Assembly: GCA_964035775.1 (NCBI GenBank) | Contig: OZ038318.1 | Span: forward strand, 4,015,535-4,079,534 | From: Osedax frankpressi | Taxonomy: Eukaryota > Annelida > Polychaeta > Sabellida > Siboglinidae | Direction of reading: 5' to 3' | DNA length: 64,000 nucleotides | Part shown: positions 1 to 15,722 of the stretch, piece by piece | How the letters are laid out: each line of letters opens with the position of its first letter | How positions within the stretch are numbered: position 1 is the stretch's first letter | The notes under the pieces: generated by a model | Seen by the model: only the letters and a program-made list of their open reading frames with translations | The model's database searches: none | What the model was told of the DNA's origin: nothing | Made by a program: the position numbers and the translations under genes

Positions 1-3000
1 CTTGACACTAGACATCCCATTACTTGACACTAGACATTCCATTACTTGACACTAGACATCCCATTACTTGACACTAGACATCCCATTACTTGACACTAGA
101 CATCCCATTACTTGACAATAGACATCCCATTACTTGACACTAGACATTCCATTACTTGACACTAGACATCCTATTACTTGACACTAGACATCCCATTACT
201 TGACACTCGACATCCCATTACTTGACAATAGACATCCCATTACTTGACACTAGACATTCCATTACTTGACACTAGACATCCTATTACTTGACACTAGACA
301 TCCCATTACTTGACACTAGACATCCCATTACTTGACACTCAACATCCCATTACTTGACACTAGACATCCCATTACTTGACACTCGACATCCCATTACTTG
401 ACACTAGACATCCCATTACTTGACACTAGACATCCCATTACTTGACACTAGACATTCCATTACTTGACACTAGACATCCTATTACTTGACACTAGACATC
501 CCATTACTTGACACTCGACATCCCATTACTTGACACTAGACATCCCATTACTTGACACTCGACATCCCATTACTTGACACTAGTCATCCCATTACTTGAC
601 ACTCCACATCCCATTACTTGACACTAGACATCCCATTACTTGACACTAGACATCCCATTACTTGACACTAGACATTCCATTACTTGACACTCGACATCCC
701 ATTACTTGACACAAGACATCCCATTACTTGACACTCGACATCCCATTACTTGACACTAGACATCCCATTACTTGACACTAGACATCCCATTACTTGACAC
801 TAGACATTCCATTACTTGACACTAGACATACTATTATTTGACACTCGACATCCCATTACTTGACACTCGACATCCCATTACTTGACACTAGACATCCCAT
901 TACTTGACACTCGACATCCCATTACTTGACACTAGACATCCCATTACTTGACACTAGACATCCCATTACTTGACACTAGACATCCCATTACTTGACACTA
1001 GACATCCCATTACTTGACACTAGACATCCCATTACTTGACACTAGACATCCCATTACTTGACACTAGACATCCCATTACTTGACACTAGACATCCCATTA
1101 CTTGACACTAGACATCCCATTACTTGACACTAGACATCCCATTACTTGACACTAGACATCCCATTACTTGACACTAGACATCCCATTACTTGACACTTGA
1201 CATCCCATTACTTGACACTAGACATCCCATTACTTGATACTAGACATCCCATTACTTGACACTTGACATCCTATTACTTGACACTTGACATCCCATTACT
1301 TGACACTAGACATCCCATTACTTGACACTAGACATCCCATTACTTGATACTAGACATCCCATTACTTGACACTAGACATCCCATTACTTGACACTAGACA
1401 TCCCATTACTTGACACTAGACATCCCATTACTTGACACTAGACATCCCATTACTTGACACTAGACATCCTATTACTTGACACTAGACATCCTATTACTTG
1501 ACACTAGACATCCCATTACTTGACACTAGACATCCCATTACTTGACACTAGACATCCCATTACTTGACCCTAGACATCCTATTACTTGACACTTGACATC
1601 CCATTACTTGACACTAGACATCCTATTACTTGACACTAGACATCCCATTACTTGACACTAGACATCCCATTACTTGACACTAGACATCCCATTACTTGAC
1701 ACTAGACATCCCATTACTTGACAATAGACATCCCATTACTTGACACTAGACATCCCATTACTTGACACTAGACATCCCATTACTTGACACTAGACATCCC
1801 ATTACTTGACACTAGACATCCCATTACTTGACACTAGACATCCCATTACTTGACACTTGACATCCCATTACTTGACACTAGACATCCCATTACTTGACAC
1901 TAGACATCCCATTACTTGACACTAGACATCCCATTACTTGACACTAGACATCCCATTACTTGACACTAGACATCCCATTACTTGACATTCGACATCCCAT
2001 TACTTGACACTAGACATCCCATTACTTGACACTAGACATCCCATTACTTGACACTAGACATCCCATTACTTGACACTAGACATCCTATTACTTGACACTA
2101 GACATCCTATTACTTGACACTAGACATCCCATTACTTGACACTAGACATCCCATTACTTGACACTAGACATCCCATTACTTGACACTAGACATCCTATTA
2201 CTTGACACTTGACATCCCATTACTTGACACTAGACATCCTATTACTTGACACTAGACATCCCATTACTTGACACTAGACATCCCATTACTTGACACTAGA
2301 CATCCCATTACTTGACACTAGACATCCCATTACTTGACAATAGACATCCCATTACTTGACACTAGACATCCCATTACTTGACAATAGACATCCCATTACT
2401 TGACACTAGACATCCCATTACTTGACACTAGACATCCCATTACTTGACACTAGACATCCCATTACTTGACACTAGACATCCCATTACTTGACAATAGACA
2501 TCCCATTACTTGACACTAGACATCCCATTACTTGACACTAGACATCCCATTACTTGACACTAGACATCCCATTACTTGACACTAGACATCCCATTACTTG
2601 ACATTAGACATCCCATTACTTGACACTCCACATCCCATTACTTGACATTAGACATCCCATTACTTGACACTAGACATCCCATTACTTGACACTCGACATC
2701 CCATTACTTGACACTAGACATCCCATTACTTGACACTAGACATCCCATTACTTGACACTAGACATCCCATTACTTGACACTAGACATCCCATTACTTGAC
2801 AATAGACTTCCCATTACTTGACACTAGACATCCCATTACTTGACACTAGACATCCCATTACTTGACACTAGACTTCCCATTACTTGACACTAGACATCCC
2901 ATTACTTGACACTAGACATCCTATTACTTGACACTAGACATCCTATTACTTGACACTAGACATCCCATTACTTGACACTAGACATCCCATTACTTGACAC

Positions 3001-6000
3001 TAGACATCCCATTACTTGACACTAGACATCCTATTACTTGACACTTGACATCCCATTACTTGACACTAGACATCCTATTACTTGACACTAGACATCCCAT
3101 TACTTGACACTAGACATCCCATTACTTGACACTAGACATCCCATTACTTGACACTAGACATCCCATTACTTGACAATAGACATCCCATTACTTGACACTA
3201 GACATCCCATTACTTGACAATAGACATCCCATTACTTGACACTAGACATCCCATTACTTGACACTAGACATCCCATTACTTGACACTAGACATCCCATTA
3301 CTTGACACTAGACATCCCATTACTTGACAATAGACATCCCATTACTTGACACTAGACATCCCATTACTTGACACTAGACATCCCATTACTTGACACTAGA
3401 CATCCCATTACTTGACACTAGACATCCCATTACTTGACATTAGACATCCCATTACTTGACACTCCACATCCCATTACTTGACATTAGACATCCCATTACT
3501 TGACACTAGACATCCCATTACTTGACACTCGACATCCCATTACTTGACACTAGACATCCCATTACTTGACACTAGACATCCCATTACTTGACACTAGACA
3601 TCCCATTACTTGACACTAGACATCCCATTACTTGACAATAGACTTCCCATTACTTGACACTAGACATCCCATTACTTGACACTAGACATCCCATTACTTG
3701 ACACTAGACTTCCCATTACTTGACACTAGACATCCCATTACTTGACACTAGACATCCCATTACTTGACACTCCACATCCCATTACTTGACACTAGACATC
3801 CCATTACTTGACACTAGACATCCCATTACTTGACACTAGACATCCCATTACTTGACACTAGACATCCCATTACTTGACACTAGACATCCCATTACTTGAC
3901 ACTAGACATCCCATTACTTGACACTCCACATCCCATTACTTGACACTAGACATCCCATTACTTGACACTAGACATCCCATTACTTGACACTAGACATCCC
4001 ATTACTTGACACTAGACATCCCATTACTTGACACTAGACATCCCATTACTTGACACTCCACATCCCATTACTTGACACTAGACATCCCATTACTTGACAC
4101 TAGACATCCCATTACTTGACACTAGACATCCCATTACTTGACACTAGACATCCCATTACTTGACACTAGACATCCCATTACTTGACACTAGACATCCCAT
4201 TACTTGACACTAGACATCCCATTACTTGACACTCCACATCCCATTACTTGACACTAGACATCCCATTACTTGACACTAGACATCCCATTACTTGACACTA
4301 GACATCCCATTACTTGACACTCCACATCCCATTACTTGACACTAGACATCCCATTACTTGACACTAGACATCCCATTACTTGACACTAGACATCCCATTA
4401 CTTGACACTAGACATCCCATTACTTGACACTAGACATCCCATTACTTGACACTAGACATCCTATTACTTGACGCTCGACATTCCATTACTTGACACTCGA
4501 CATCCTATTACTTGACACTCGACATCCCATTACTTGACACTAGACATCCCATTACTTGACACTAGACATCCCATTACTTGACGCTCGACATTCCATTACT
4601 TGACACTAGACATCCTATTACTTGACGCTCGACATTCCATTACTTGACACTCGACATCCTATTAGTTGACACTCGACATCCCATTACTTGACACTAGACA
4701 TCCCATTACTTGACACTCGACATCCTATTACTTGACACTCGACATCCCATTACTTGACACTAGACATCCCATTACTTGACGCTAGACATCCCATTACTTG
4801 ACGCTCGACATTCCATTACTTGACACTAGACATCCCATTACTTGACACTAGACATCCTATTACTTGACACTAGACATCCCATTACTTGACACTAGACATC
4901 CCATTACTTGACACTAGACATCCTATTACTTGACACTAGACATCCCATTACTTGACACTCCACATCCCATTACTTGACACTAGACATCCCATTACTTGAC
5001 ACTAGACATCCCATTACTTGACACTCCACATCCCATTACTTGACACTAGACATCCCATTACTTGACACTAAACATCCCATTACTTGACACTAGACATCCC
5101 ATTACTTGACACTAGACATCCCATTACTTGACACTAGACATCCTATTACTTGACGCTCGACATTCCATTACTTGACACTCGACATCCTATTACTTGACAC
5201 TCGACATCCCATTACTTGACACTAGACATCCCATTACTTGACACTAGACATCCCATTACTTGACGCTCGACATTCCATTACTTGACACTCGACATCCTAT
5301 TACTTGACACTCGACATCCCATTACTTGACACTAGACATCCCATTACTTGACACTTGACATCCCATTACTTGACACTCGACATTCCATTACTTGACACTC
5401 GACATCCCATTACTTGACACTAGACATCCCATTACTTGACATTAGACATCCCATTACTTGACACTAGACATCCCATTACTTGACACTAGACATCCCATTA
5501 CTTGACACTAGACATCCCATTACTTGACACTAGACATCCCATTACTTGACATTCCACATCCCATTACTTGACACTAGACATCCCATTACTTGACACTAGA
5601 CATCCCATTACTTGACACTAGACATCCCATTACTTGACATTCCACATCCCATTACTTGACACTAGACATCCCATTACTTGACACTAGACATCCCATTACT
5701 TGACACTCGACATCCCATTACTTGACATTAGACATCCCATTACTTGACATTAGACATCCCATTACTTGACACTAGACATCCCATTACTTGACACTAGACA
5801 TCCCATTACTTGACACTAGACATCCCATTACTTGACACTCGACATCCCATTACTTGACACTTGACATCCCATTACTTGACACTAGACATCCCATTACTTG
5901 ACACTAGACATCCCATTACTTGACACTCGACATCCTATTACTTGACACTAGACATCCCATTACTTGACACTTGACATCCCATTACTTGACACTAGACATC

Positions 6001-8315
6001 CCATTACTTGACACTAGACATCCCATTACTTGACACTCGACATCCTATTACTTGACACTCGACATCCTATTACTTGACACTAGACATCCCATTACTTGAC
6101 ACTAGACATCCCATTACTTGACACTAGACATCCTATTACTTGACACTAGACATCCCATTACTTGACACTAGACATCCCATTACTTGACACTAGACATCCC
6201 ATTACTTGACACTAGACATCCCATTACTTGACACTAGATATCCCATTACTTGACACTAGACATCCCATTACTTGACACTAGACATCCCATTACTTGACAC
6301 TAGACATCCCATTACTTGACGCTCGACATTCCATTACTTGACACTAGACATCCTATTACTTGACGCTCGACATTCCATTACTTGACACTCGACATCCTAT
6401 TAGTTGACACTCGACATCCCATTACTTGACACTAGACATCCCATTACTTGACACTCGACATCCTATTACTTGACACTCGACATCCCATTACTTGACACTA
6501 GACATCCCATTACTTGACGCTAGACATCCCATTACTTGACGCTCGACATTCCATTACTTGACACTAGACATCCCATTACTTGACACTAGACATCCTATTA
6601 CTTGACACTAGACATCCCATTACTTGACACTAGACATCCCATTACTTGACACTAGACATCCTATTACTTGACACTAGACATCCCATTACTTGACACTCCA
6701 CATCCCATTACTTGACACTAGACATCCCATTACTTGACACTAGACATCCCATTACTTGACACTAGACATCCCATTACTTGACACTAGACATCCCATTACT
6801 TGACACTAGACATCCCATTACTTGACACTAGACATCCCATTACTTGACACTAGACATCCCATTACTTGACACTAGACATCCCATTACTTGACACTCCACA
6901 TCCCATTACTTGACACTAGACATCCCATTACTTGACACTAGACATCCCATTACTTGACACTAGACATCCCATTACTTGACACTAGACATCCCATTACTTG
7001 ACACTAGACATCCTATTACTTGACGCTCGACATTCCATTACTTGACACTCGACATCCTATTACTTGACACTCGACATCCCATTACTTGACACTAGACATC
7101 CCATTACTTGACACTAGACATCCCATTACTTGACGCTCGACATTCCATTACTTGACACTCGACATCCTATTACTTGACACTCGACATCCCATTACTTGAC
7201 ACTAGACATCCCATTACTTGACACTTGACATCCCATTACTTGACACTCGACATTCCATTACTTGACACTCGACATCCCATTACTTGACACTAGACATCCC
7301 ATTACTTGACATTAGACATCCCATTACTTGACACTAGACATCCCATTACTTGACACTAGACATCCCATTACTTGACACTAGACATCCCATTACTTGACAC
7401 TAGACATCCCATTACTTGACATTCCACATCCCATTACTTGACACTAGACATCCCATTACTTGACACTAGACATCCCATTACTTGACACTAGACATCCCAT
7501 TACTTGACATTCCACATCCCATTACTTGACACTAGACATCCCATTACTTGACACTAGACATCCCATTACTTGACACTCGACATCCCATTACTTGACATTA
7601 GACATCCCATTACTTGACATTAGACATCCCATTACTTGACACTAGACATCCCATTACTTGACACTAGACATCCCATTACTTGACACTAGACATCCCATTA
7701 CTTGACACTCGACATCCCATTACTTGACACTTGACATCCCATTACTTGACACTAGACATCCCATTACTTGACACTAGACATCCCATTACTTGACACTCGA
7801 CATCCTATTACTTGACACTAGACATCCCATTACTTGACACTTGACATCCCATTACTTGACACTAGACATCCCATTACTTGACACTAGACATCCCATTACT
7901 TGACACTCGACATCCTATTACTTGACACTCGACATCCTATTACTTGACACTAGACATCCCATTACTTGACACTAGACATCCCATTACTTGACACTAGACA
8001 TCCTATTACTTGACACTAGACATCCCATTACTTGACACTAGACATCCCATTACTTGACACTAGACATCCCATTACTTGACACTAGACATCCCATTACTTG
8101 ACACTAGATATCCCATTACTTGACACTAGACATCCCATTACTTGACACTAGACATCCCATTACTTGACATTAGACATCCCATTACTTGACACTAGACATC
8201 CCATTACTTGACACTAGACATCCCATTACTTGACACTAGACATCCCATTACTTGACACTAGACATCCCATTACTTAACACTAGACATCCCATTACTTGAC
8301 ACTAGACATCCCATT
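1..8315. repeat. 22-bp satellite array with higher-order repeats
   Basis: About 378 tandem copies of a 22-bp unit whose consensus is CTTGACACTAGACATCCCAT followed by TA; the array runs off the left edge. Frequent variants change the middle (CACTCGAC, CACTTGAC, CAATAGAC, CATTAGAC, CACTCCAC, CGCTCGAC) or the end (CATTCCAT, CATCCTAT). Variant patterns recur at fixed distances: 110 bp (5 units) near 115 and 225, 836 bp (38 units) between about 2600 and 3460, and 1738 to 1870 bp (79 to 85 units) between about 4480-6300 and 6320-8170. The last unit degrades at CCATTG. The array has almost no indels inside units, so the period is strict. No gene is visible in it. Confidence 0.98.
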
Positions 8316-8379
8316 GTTAATACTTGTTAATTTCTCAATAAATCAAATTTTATTCCTTTATTAATAATATTAACTTATA

Positions 8380-11300
8380 TCAGTAAAATTCAATTAAAAT
8401 TCTATTTCTTATAAATATATAATATCAATAATTATAGTTATATTTCTTATAAATATATAATATTAATATTTCTTATAAATATATAATATAAATATATAAT
8501 ATTAATATTTCTTATAAATATATAATATCAATATTTATTATAAATATATAAAATCAATAATTATAGTTATATTTCTTATAAATATATAATATCAATATTT
8601 ATTATAAATATATAAAATCAATAATTATAGTTATATTTCTTATAAATATATAATATTAATATTTCTTATAAATATATAATATCAATAATTATAGTTAAAT
8701 TTCTTATAAATATATAATATCAATAATTATAGTTATATTTCTTATAAATATATAATATAAATATATAATATTAATATTTCTTATAAATATATAATATCAA
8801 TAATTATAGTTATATTTCTTATAAATATATAATATTAATATTTCTTATAAATATATAAAATCAATAATTATAGTTATATTTCTTATAAATATATAATATT
8901 AATATTTCTTATAAATATATAAAATCAATAATTATAGTTATATTTCTTATAAATATATAATATTAATATTTCTTATAAATATATAAAATCAATAATTATA
9001 GTTATATTTCTTATAAATATATAATATCAATATTTATTATAAATATATAAAATCAATAATTATAGTAATATTTCTTATAAATATATAATATCAATATTTA
9101 TTATAAATATATAAAATCAATAATTATAGTTATATTTCTTATAAATATATAATATCAATATTTATTATAAATATATAATATCAATAATTATAGTTATATT
9201 TCTTATAAATATATAATATCAATATTTATTATAAATATATAAAATCAATAATTATAGTTATATTTCTTATAAATATATAATATCAATATTTATTATTAAT
9301 ATATAATATCAATAATTATAGTTATATTTCTTATAAATATATAATATCAATATTTATTATAAATATATAAAATCAATAATTATAGTTATATTTCTTATAA
9401 ATATATAATATCAATATTTATTATAAATATATAATATCAATAATTATAGTTATATTTCTTATAAATATATAATATCAATATTTATTATAAATATATAAAA
9501 TCAATAATTATAGTTATATTTCTTATAAATATATAATATCAATATTTATTATTAATATATAAAATCAATAATTATAGTTATATTTCTTATAAATATATAA
9601 TATCAATAATTATTATAAATATATAAAATCAATAATTATAGTTATATTTCTTATAAATATATAATATTAATATTTCTTATAAATATATAATATCAATAAT
9701 TATAGTTATATTTCTTATAAATATATAATATCAATATTTATATTAATATTTCTTATAAATATATAATATTAATATTTCTTATAAATATATAAAATCAATA
9801 ATTATAGTTATATTTCTTATAAATATATAATATTAATATTTCTTATAAATATATAATATCAATAATTATAGTTATATTTCTTATAAATATATAATATCAA
9901 TAATTATAGTTATATTTCTTATAAATATATAATATCAATATTTATTATAAATATATAAAATCAATAATTATAGTTATATTTCTTATAAATATATAATATC
10001 AATATTTATTATAAATATATAAAATCAATAATTATAGTTATATTTCTTATAAATATATAATATCAATAATTATAGTTATATTTCTTATAAATATATAATA
10101 TCAATATTTATTATAAATATATAAAATCAATAATTATAGTTATATTTCTTATAAATATATAATATCAATATTTATTATAAATATATAATATCAATAATTA
10201 TAGTTATATTTCTTATAAATATATAATATCAATAGTTATAGTTATATTTCTTATAAATATATAATATAAATATTTATATTAATATTTCTTATAAATATAT
10301 AATATCAATATTTATAGTTATATTTCTTATAAATATATAATATCAATAATTATAGTTATATTTCTTATAAATATATAATATCAATATTTATTATAAATAT
10401 ATAATATCAATAATTATAGTTATATTTCTTATAAATATATAATATCACTAATTATAGTTATATTTCTTATAAATATATAATATCAATATTTATTATAAAT
10501 ATATAAAATCAATAATTATAGTTATATTTCTTATAAATATATAATATCAATATTTATTATAAATATATAATATCAATAATTATAGTTATATTTCTTATAA
10601 ATATATAATATCACTAATTATAGTTATATTTCTTATAAATATATAATATCAATATTTATTATAAATATATAAAATCAATAATTATAGTTATATTTCTTAT
10701 AAATATATAATATCACTAATTATAGTTATATTTCTTATAAATATATAATATCAATAATTATAGTTATATTTCTTATAACTATATAATATCACTAATTATA
10801 GTTATATTTCTTATAAATATATAATATCAATAATTATAGTTATATTTCTTATAAATATATAATATCAATATTTATATTAATATTTCTTATAAATATATAA
10901 TATCAATATTTATAGTTATATTTCTTATAAATATATAATATCAATAATTATAGTTATATTTCTTATAAATATATAATATCAATAATTATAGTTATATTTC
11001 TTATAAATATCAATAATTATAGTTATATTTCTTATAAATGTATAATATAAATATATAATATTAATATTTCTTATAAATATATAATATCAATAATTATAGT
11101 TATATTTCTTATAAATATATAATATTAATATTTCTTATAAATATATAAAATCAATAATTATAGTTATATTTCTTATAAATATATAATATCAATATTTATT
11201 ATAAATATATAAAATCAATAATTATAGTTATATTTCTTATAAATATATAATATCAATAATTATAGTTATATTTCTTATAAATATATAATATCAATATTTA

Positions 11301-13736
11301 TTATAAATATATAAAATAAATAATTATAGTTATATTTCTTATAAATATATAATATCAATATTTATTATAAATATATAATATCAATAATTATAGTTATATT
11401 TCTTATAAATATATAATATCACTAATTATAGTTATATTTCTTATAAATATATAATATCAATATTTATATTAATATTTCTTATAAATATATAATATCAATA
11501 TTTATAGTTATATTTCTTATAAATATATAATATCAATAATTATAGTTATATTTCTTATAAATATATAATATCAATATTTATTATAAATATATAATATCAA
11601 TAATTATAGTTATATTTCTTATAAATATATAATATTAATATTTCTTATAAATATATAATATCAATATTTATATTAAATATATAAAATCAATAATTATAGT
11701 TATATTTCTTATTAATATATCATATTAATATTTATTATAAATATATAATATCAGTAATTATAGTTATATTTCTTATAAATATATAATATCAATATTTATA
11801 GTTATATTTATTATAAATATATAATATCAATAATTATAGTTATATTTCTTATAAATATATAATATCAATAATTATAGTTATATTTATTATAAATATATAA
11901 TATCAATATTTATATTAATATTTCTTATAAATATATAATATCAATATTTATAGTTATATTTCTTATAAATATATAATATCAATAATTATAGTTATATTTC
12001 TTATAAATATATAATATCAATATTTATTATAAATATATAATATCAATAATTATAGTTATATTTCTTATAAATATATAATATTAATATATCTTATAAATAT
12101 ATAATATCAATATTTATATTAAATATATAAAATCAATAATTATAGTTATATTTCTTATTAATATATCATATTAATATTTATTATAAATATATAATATCAA
12201 TAATTATAGTTATATTTCTTATAAATATATAATATCACTAATTATAGTTATATTTCTTATAAATATATAATATCAATAATTATAGTTATATTTCTTATAA
12301 ATATATAATATCAATATTTATATTAATATTTCTTATAAATATATAATATCAATATTTATAGTTATATTTCTTATAAATATATAATATCAATAATTAAAAT
12401 TCTATTTCTTATTAATATATAATATTAATATTTCTTATAAATATATAATATCAATATTTATATTAATATTTCTTATAAATATATAATATCAATATTTATA
12501 GTTATATTTCTTATAAATATATAATATCAATATTTATATTAATATTTCTTATAAATATATAATATCAATATTTATAGTTATATTTCTTATAAATATATAA
12601 TATCAATAATTAAAATTCTATTTCTTATTAATATATAATATTAATATTTCTTATAAATATATAATATCACTAATTATAGTTATATTTCTTATAAATATAT
12701 AATATCAATAATTATAGTTATATTTCTTATAAATATATAATATTAATATTTCTTATAAATATATAATATCAATAATTATAGTTATATTTCTTATAAATAT
12801 ATAATATTAATATTTCTTATAAATATATAAAAACAATAATTATAGTTATATTTCTTATAAATATATAATATCAATAATTATAGTTATATTTTTTATAAAT
12901 ATATAATATCAATATTTATATTAAATATATAAAATCAATAATTATAGTTATATTTCTTATTAATATATCATATTAATATTTCTTATAAATATATAATATC
13001 AATAATTATAGTAATATTTCTTATAAATATATAATATCAATATTTATAGTTATATTTATTATAAATATATAATATCAATAATTATAGTTATATTTATTAT
13101 AAATATATAATATCAATAATTATAGTTATATTTCTTATAAATATATAATATCAATATTTATAGTTATATTTATTATAAATATATAATATCAATAATTATA
13201 GTTATATTTCTTATAAATATATAATATCAATAATTATAGTTATATTTATTATAAATATATAATATTAATATTTATTATAAATATATAATATCAATATTTA
13301 TAGTAATATTTCTTATAAATATATAATATTAATATTTCTTATAAATATATAATATCAATAATTATAGTAATATTTCTTATAAATATATAATATCAATATT
13401 TCTTATAAATATATAATATCAATAATTATAGTTATATTTATTATAAATATATAATATCAATATTTATATTAATATTTCTTATAAATATATAATATCAATA
13501 TTTATAGTTATATTTATTATAAATATATAATATCAATAATTATAGTTATATTTCTTATAAATATATAATATCAATAATTATAGTTATATTTATTATAAAT
13601 ATATAATATTAATATTTATTATAAATATATAATATCAATAATTATAGTAATATTTCTTATAAATATATAATATCAATATTTCTTATAAATATATAATATC
13701 AATAATTATAGTTATATTTCTTATAAATATATAATT
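8380..13736. repeat. AT-rich satellite, about 26/38-bp units
   Basis: About 5.3 kb built from modules such as TTTCTTATAAATATATAATA followed either by TCAATAATTATAGTTA (38-bp unit), TCAATATTTATTATAAATAT, or TTAATA (26-bp unit). G and C together are only a few percent; the C in TTTCTT and in ATCAAT and the G in TATAGTT are nearly the only non-A/T bases. Units are mixed rather than strictly periodic. Bases 8316-8379 are a short AT-rich junction to the 22-bp satellite. The right edge lies about 22 bp from the splice donor of the minus-strand exon ending at 13759, so the satellite sits in that gene's next intron (or marks its downstream end). Confidence 0.96.
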
Positions 13737-13758
13737 CAATCTCTGCCTATCTCCCTAC

Positions 13759-13974
13759 CTTGGCTTCCTTACTGACATCTCCCGAGGTCTTTTTGGGTTT
13801 AACGTTTACGGCGACCTTGAGTTCGTTACAGGATCTCCGCAAAAGGACGCGGGTCTTGTGTTCGTGGCGGGTTTGCTTGATCTGCGCGGCTCCGTACTTT
13901 AGCTTGACTGCATTGGCCGCACGCCTCGACCTGGTCAGCTGACTAGCCTTGAGCTGAGTAGCCTTGAGTTGACT
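13759..13974 (-). CDS. gene L, exon 4 of those visible (basic region)
   Basis: Minus-strand exon, 216 nt, 72 codons, phase 0 at both ends. Acceptor CCACCGCAG precedes it at 13975; donor AAG|GTAGGG follows at 13758. The frame is open only from the acceptor; an in-frame TGA lies just upstream, in the predicted intron. It encodes a very basic segment starting SQLKATQLKASQLTRSRRAA, with a 15-bp in-frame duplication (QLKAT/QLKAS), then KLKYGAAQIKQTRHEHKTRV and VNVKPKKTSGDVSKEAK. I do not recognise the family. Lys/Arg-rich composition and the Ser/Pro-rich exons upstream suggest a nuclear or chromatin/spindle protein. The next intron is filled by the AT satellite and the gene's 3' part is not visible. 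The alternative, a chance GC-rich open frame, is disfavoured by matching phase with three other exons. Confidence 0.6.
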
Positions 13975-15511
13975 CTGCGGTGGTCGGCATTCGAGGATTA
14001 ATCAGCCGAATAGAACTAGAAAATACTTCCCGAGTTTACAATTTCTTAAATTAAATATCATCGCAAATTCTTCTCCGCAGTAGAAATATTATCACGAGTT
14101 CTTCCTTATTAAAGCGAATGAACATATTTACAATAATCCACGTCGCATAAGACAGTCGAAGGTATTCGACGACGTCGACGCAGAAGAGAGAAGTAGAAAT
14201 AACCACATTTCTCGACGCGTCAGATTCATAAAGTGGACATTTCTCGAGCGAGCGGTGAGTGGCGTGTTTCCCCGTCACGTGACCCGTGGAGTCGCAGCCT
14301 GGGAGGGGGAGGGGGAGGGGGAGGGGATGAAACTGACGGAGGGGCGTCCGATATTACGGATAGACGGCGTCGGCGAATGCGAGGACAAACTATCGACAGT
14401 CGACGCACGCTTGCGTCAATAAAGTAGCACGCTTGCGTCAATAAAGTAGCATGCTTGCGTCAATAAAGTAGCATGCTTGCGTCAATAAAGTAGCATGCTT
14501 GCGTCAATAAAGTAGCATGCTTGCGTCAATAAAGTAGCACGCTTGCGTCAATAAAGTAGCATGCTTGCGTCAATAAAGTAGCACGCCTGCGTCAATAAAG
14601 TAGCACGCTTGCGTCAATAAAGTAGCTCTCTTGCGTCAATAAAGTAGCTCGCTTGCGTCAATAAAGTAGCGTGCTTGCGTCAATAAAGTAGCACTCTTGC
14701 GTCAATAAAGTAGCACGCTTGCGTCAATAAAGTAGCTCGCTTGCGTCAATAAAGTAGCTCGCTTGCGTCAATAAAGTAGCACTCTTGCGTCAATAAAGTA
14801 GCACTCTTGCGTCAATAAAGTAGCACGCTTGCGTCAATAAAGTAGCACTCTTGCGTCAATAAAGTAGAGCACGGGGTTCGCCAGCGTTACCGACCGGGAA
14901 AAGGGCAGTGGAATGTGTCGAGGTAGGTCGTACGTTTGAAACTGCGATCGGCAAACACTTTCGCGGCTCTCCTGACCAGACCGTATTCCACGGGCTGTAT
15001 ATGTTTATTTTGTATTGAAAGTAATTATATAAGATTATACATAATATGTTACATCATCTGGATAATAATGAATTATAAGGTTTATTTGTAATATTTCTTT
15101 ATAATATACAATTTTAGACTGGTTATTTTTTGTTAAAATGAAATCAAATTATTAATATGTAAATAAAGTTAATCCGAATAACGGTTATAATTTTCTTAGA
15201 AATTAAATAAAAACAATCAAACTTAAAACTTAATTTTAATTCTATTTTTTGTGTATTTATCCATGAAATTATAATTATAAGTTAATATACAATGTTAAAC
15301 ATATTAGTTGATCTAAAAATATACATTACCTATATGATATATATAATGTTAACTTATATAGTATATTTACTAATGCATGGTAACTAATTAAAATAAAAAT
15401 AAATAAATCACTATTTACTAAATAATTAACATTATCCCTATTATTCATATTACAAGCAAAATTCTTTTCTCTAATTTGAATATGGTTTTGATAACCAGGC
15501 ATCACACCGAC
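13975..15511. other. Gene L intron with CpG-rich patches
   Basis: Intron between the exons at 15512-15589 and 13759-13974. Besides the 22-bp array at 14405-14867 it holds a CpG-rich stretch at about 14150-14400 that includes a (GGGAGG)n run at 14306-14325, and AT-rich DNA from 15000 to 15500. Near 15020-15063 there is a fragment (TTACATCATCTGG end) of the MITE-like family described below. I see no exon in it. Confidence 0.5.
14405..14867. repeat. 22-bp minisatellite containing AATAAA and TGCGTCA
   Basis: Twenty-one copies of a 22-bp unit, GCACGCTTGCGTCAATAAAG plus TA. The GCACGC segment varies (GCATGC, GCTCGC, GCACTC, GCTCTC, GCACGCCTG) while TGCGTCAATAAAGTA is invariant. Each unit therefore carries a bZIP-type half site (TGCGTCA) and an AATAAA hexamer on the plus strand. 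The array lies in an intron of minus-strand gene L, so the AATAAA motifs are antisense to that gene. Confidence 0.97.
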
Positions 15512-15589
15512 CTTCTCCGAGTTGTTGGTATTTCCAGGTGATTCGGAGAGGATGTCGATTTCAGTGCGTTTCCGAGAAGTCAATTTCAC
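15512..15589 (-). CDS. gene L, exon 3 of those visible
   Basis: Minus-strand exon of 78 nt, 26 codons, phase 0 to 0. Acceptor is CTGTATTTAG; donor is AAG|GTCGGT, a weaker GT site. The product segment begins VKLTSRKRTEIDILSESPGN and continues TNNSEK, Ser/Thr-rich and charged. It joins in phase to the 509-nt exon upstream and to the 216-nt exon downstream. The frame stays open past the donor for about 45 more codons into AT-rich DNA, which looks like intron. Family unknown. Confidence 0.55.
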
Positions 15590-15722
15590 CTAAATACAGT
15601 CGTATATTTCACTCACTTTCATAACATTGATAACATTTATGTAATTTATATATATATATATATAATGTATTAAAATTCAATATTGATATTAACTACGTTC
15701 CCTTAAAGGGCGGGGTTGAAAC

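Noticed and set aside
1-8315. CRISPR array
   Set aside because: Units are contiguous 22-mers without spacers, and the DNA is clearly eukaryotic.
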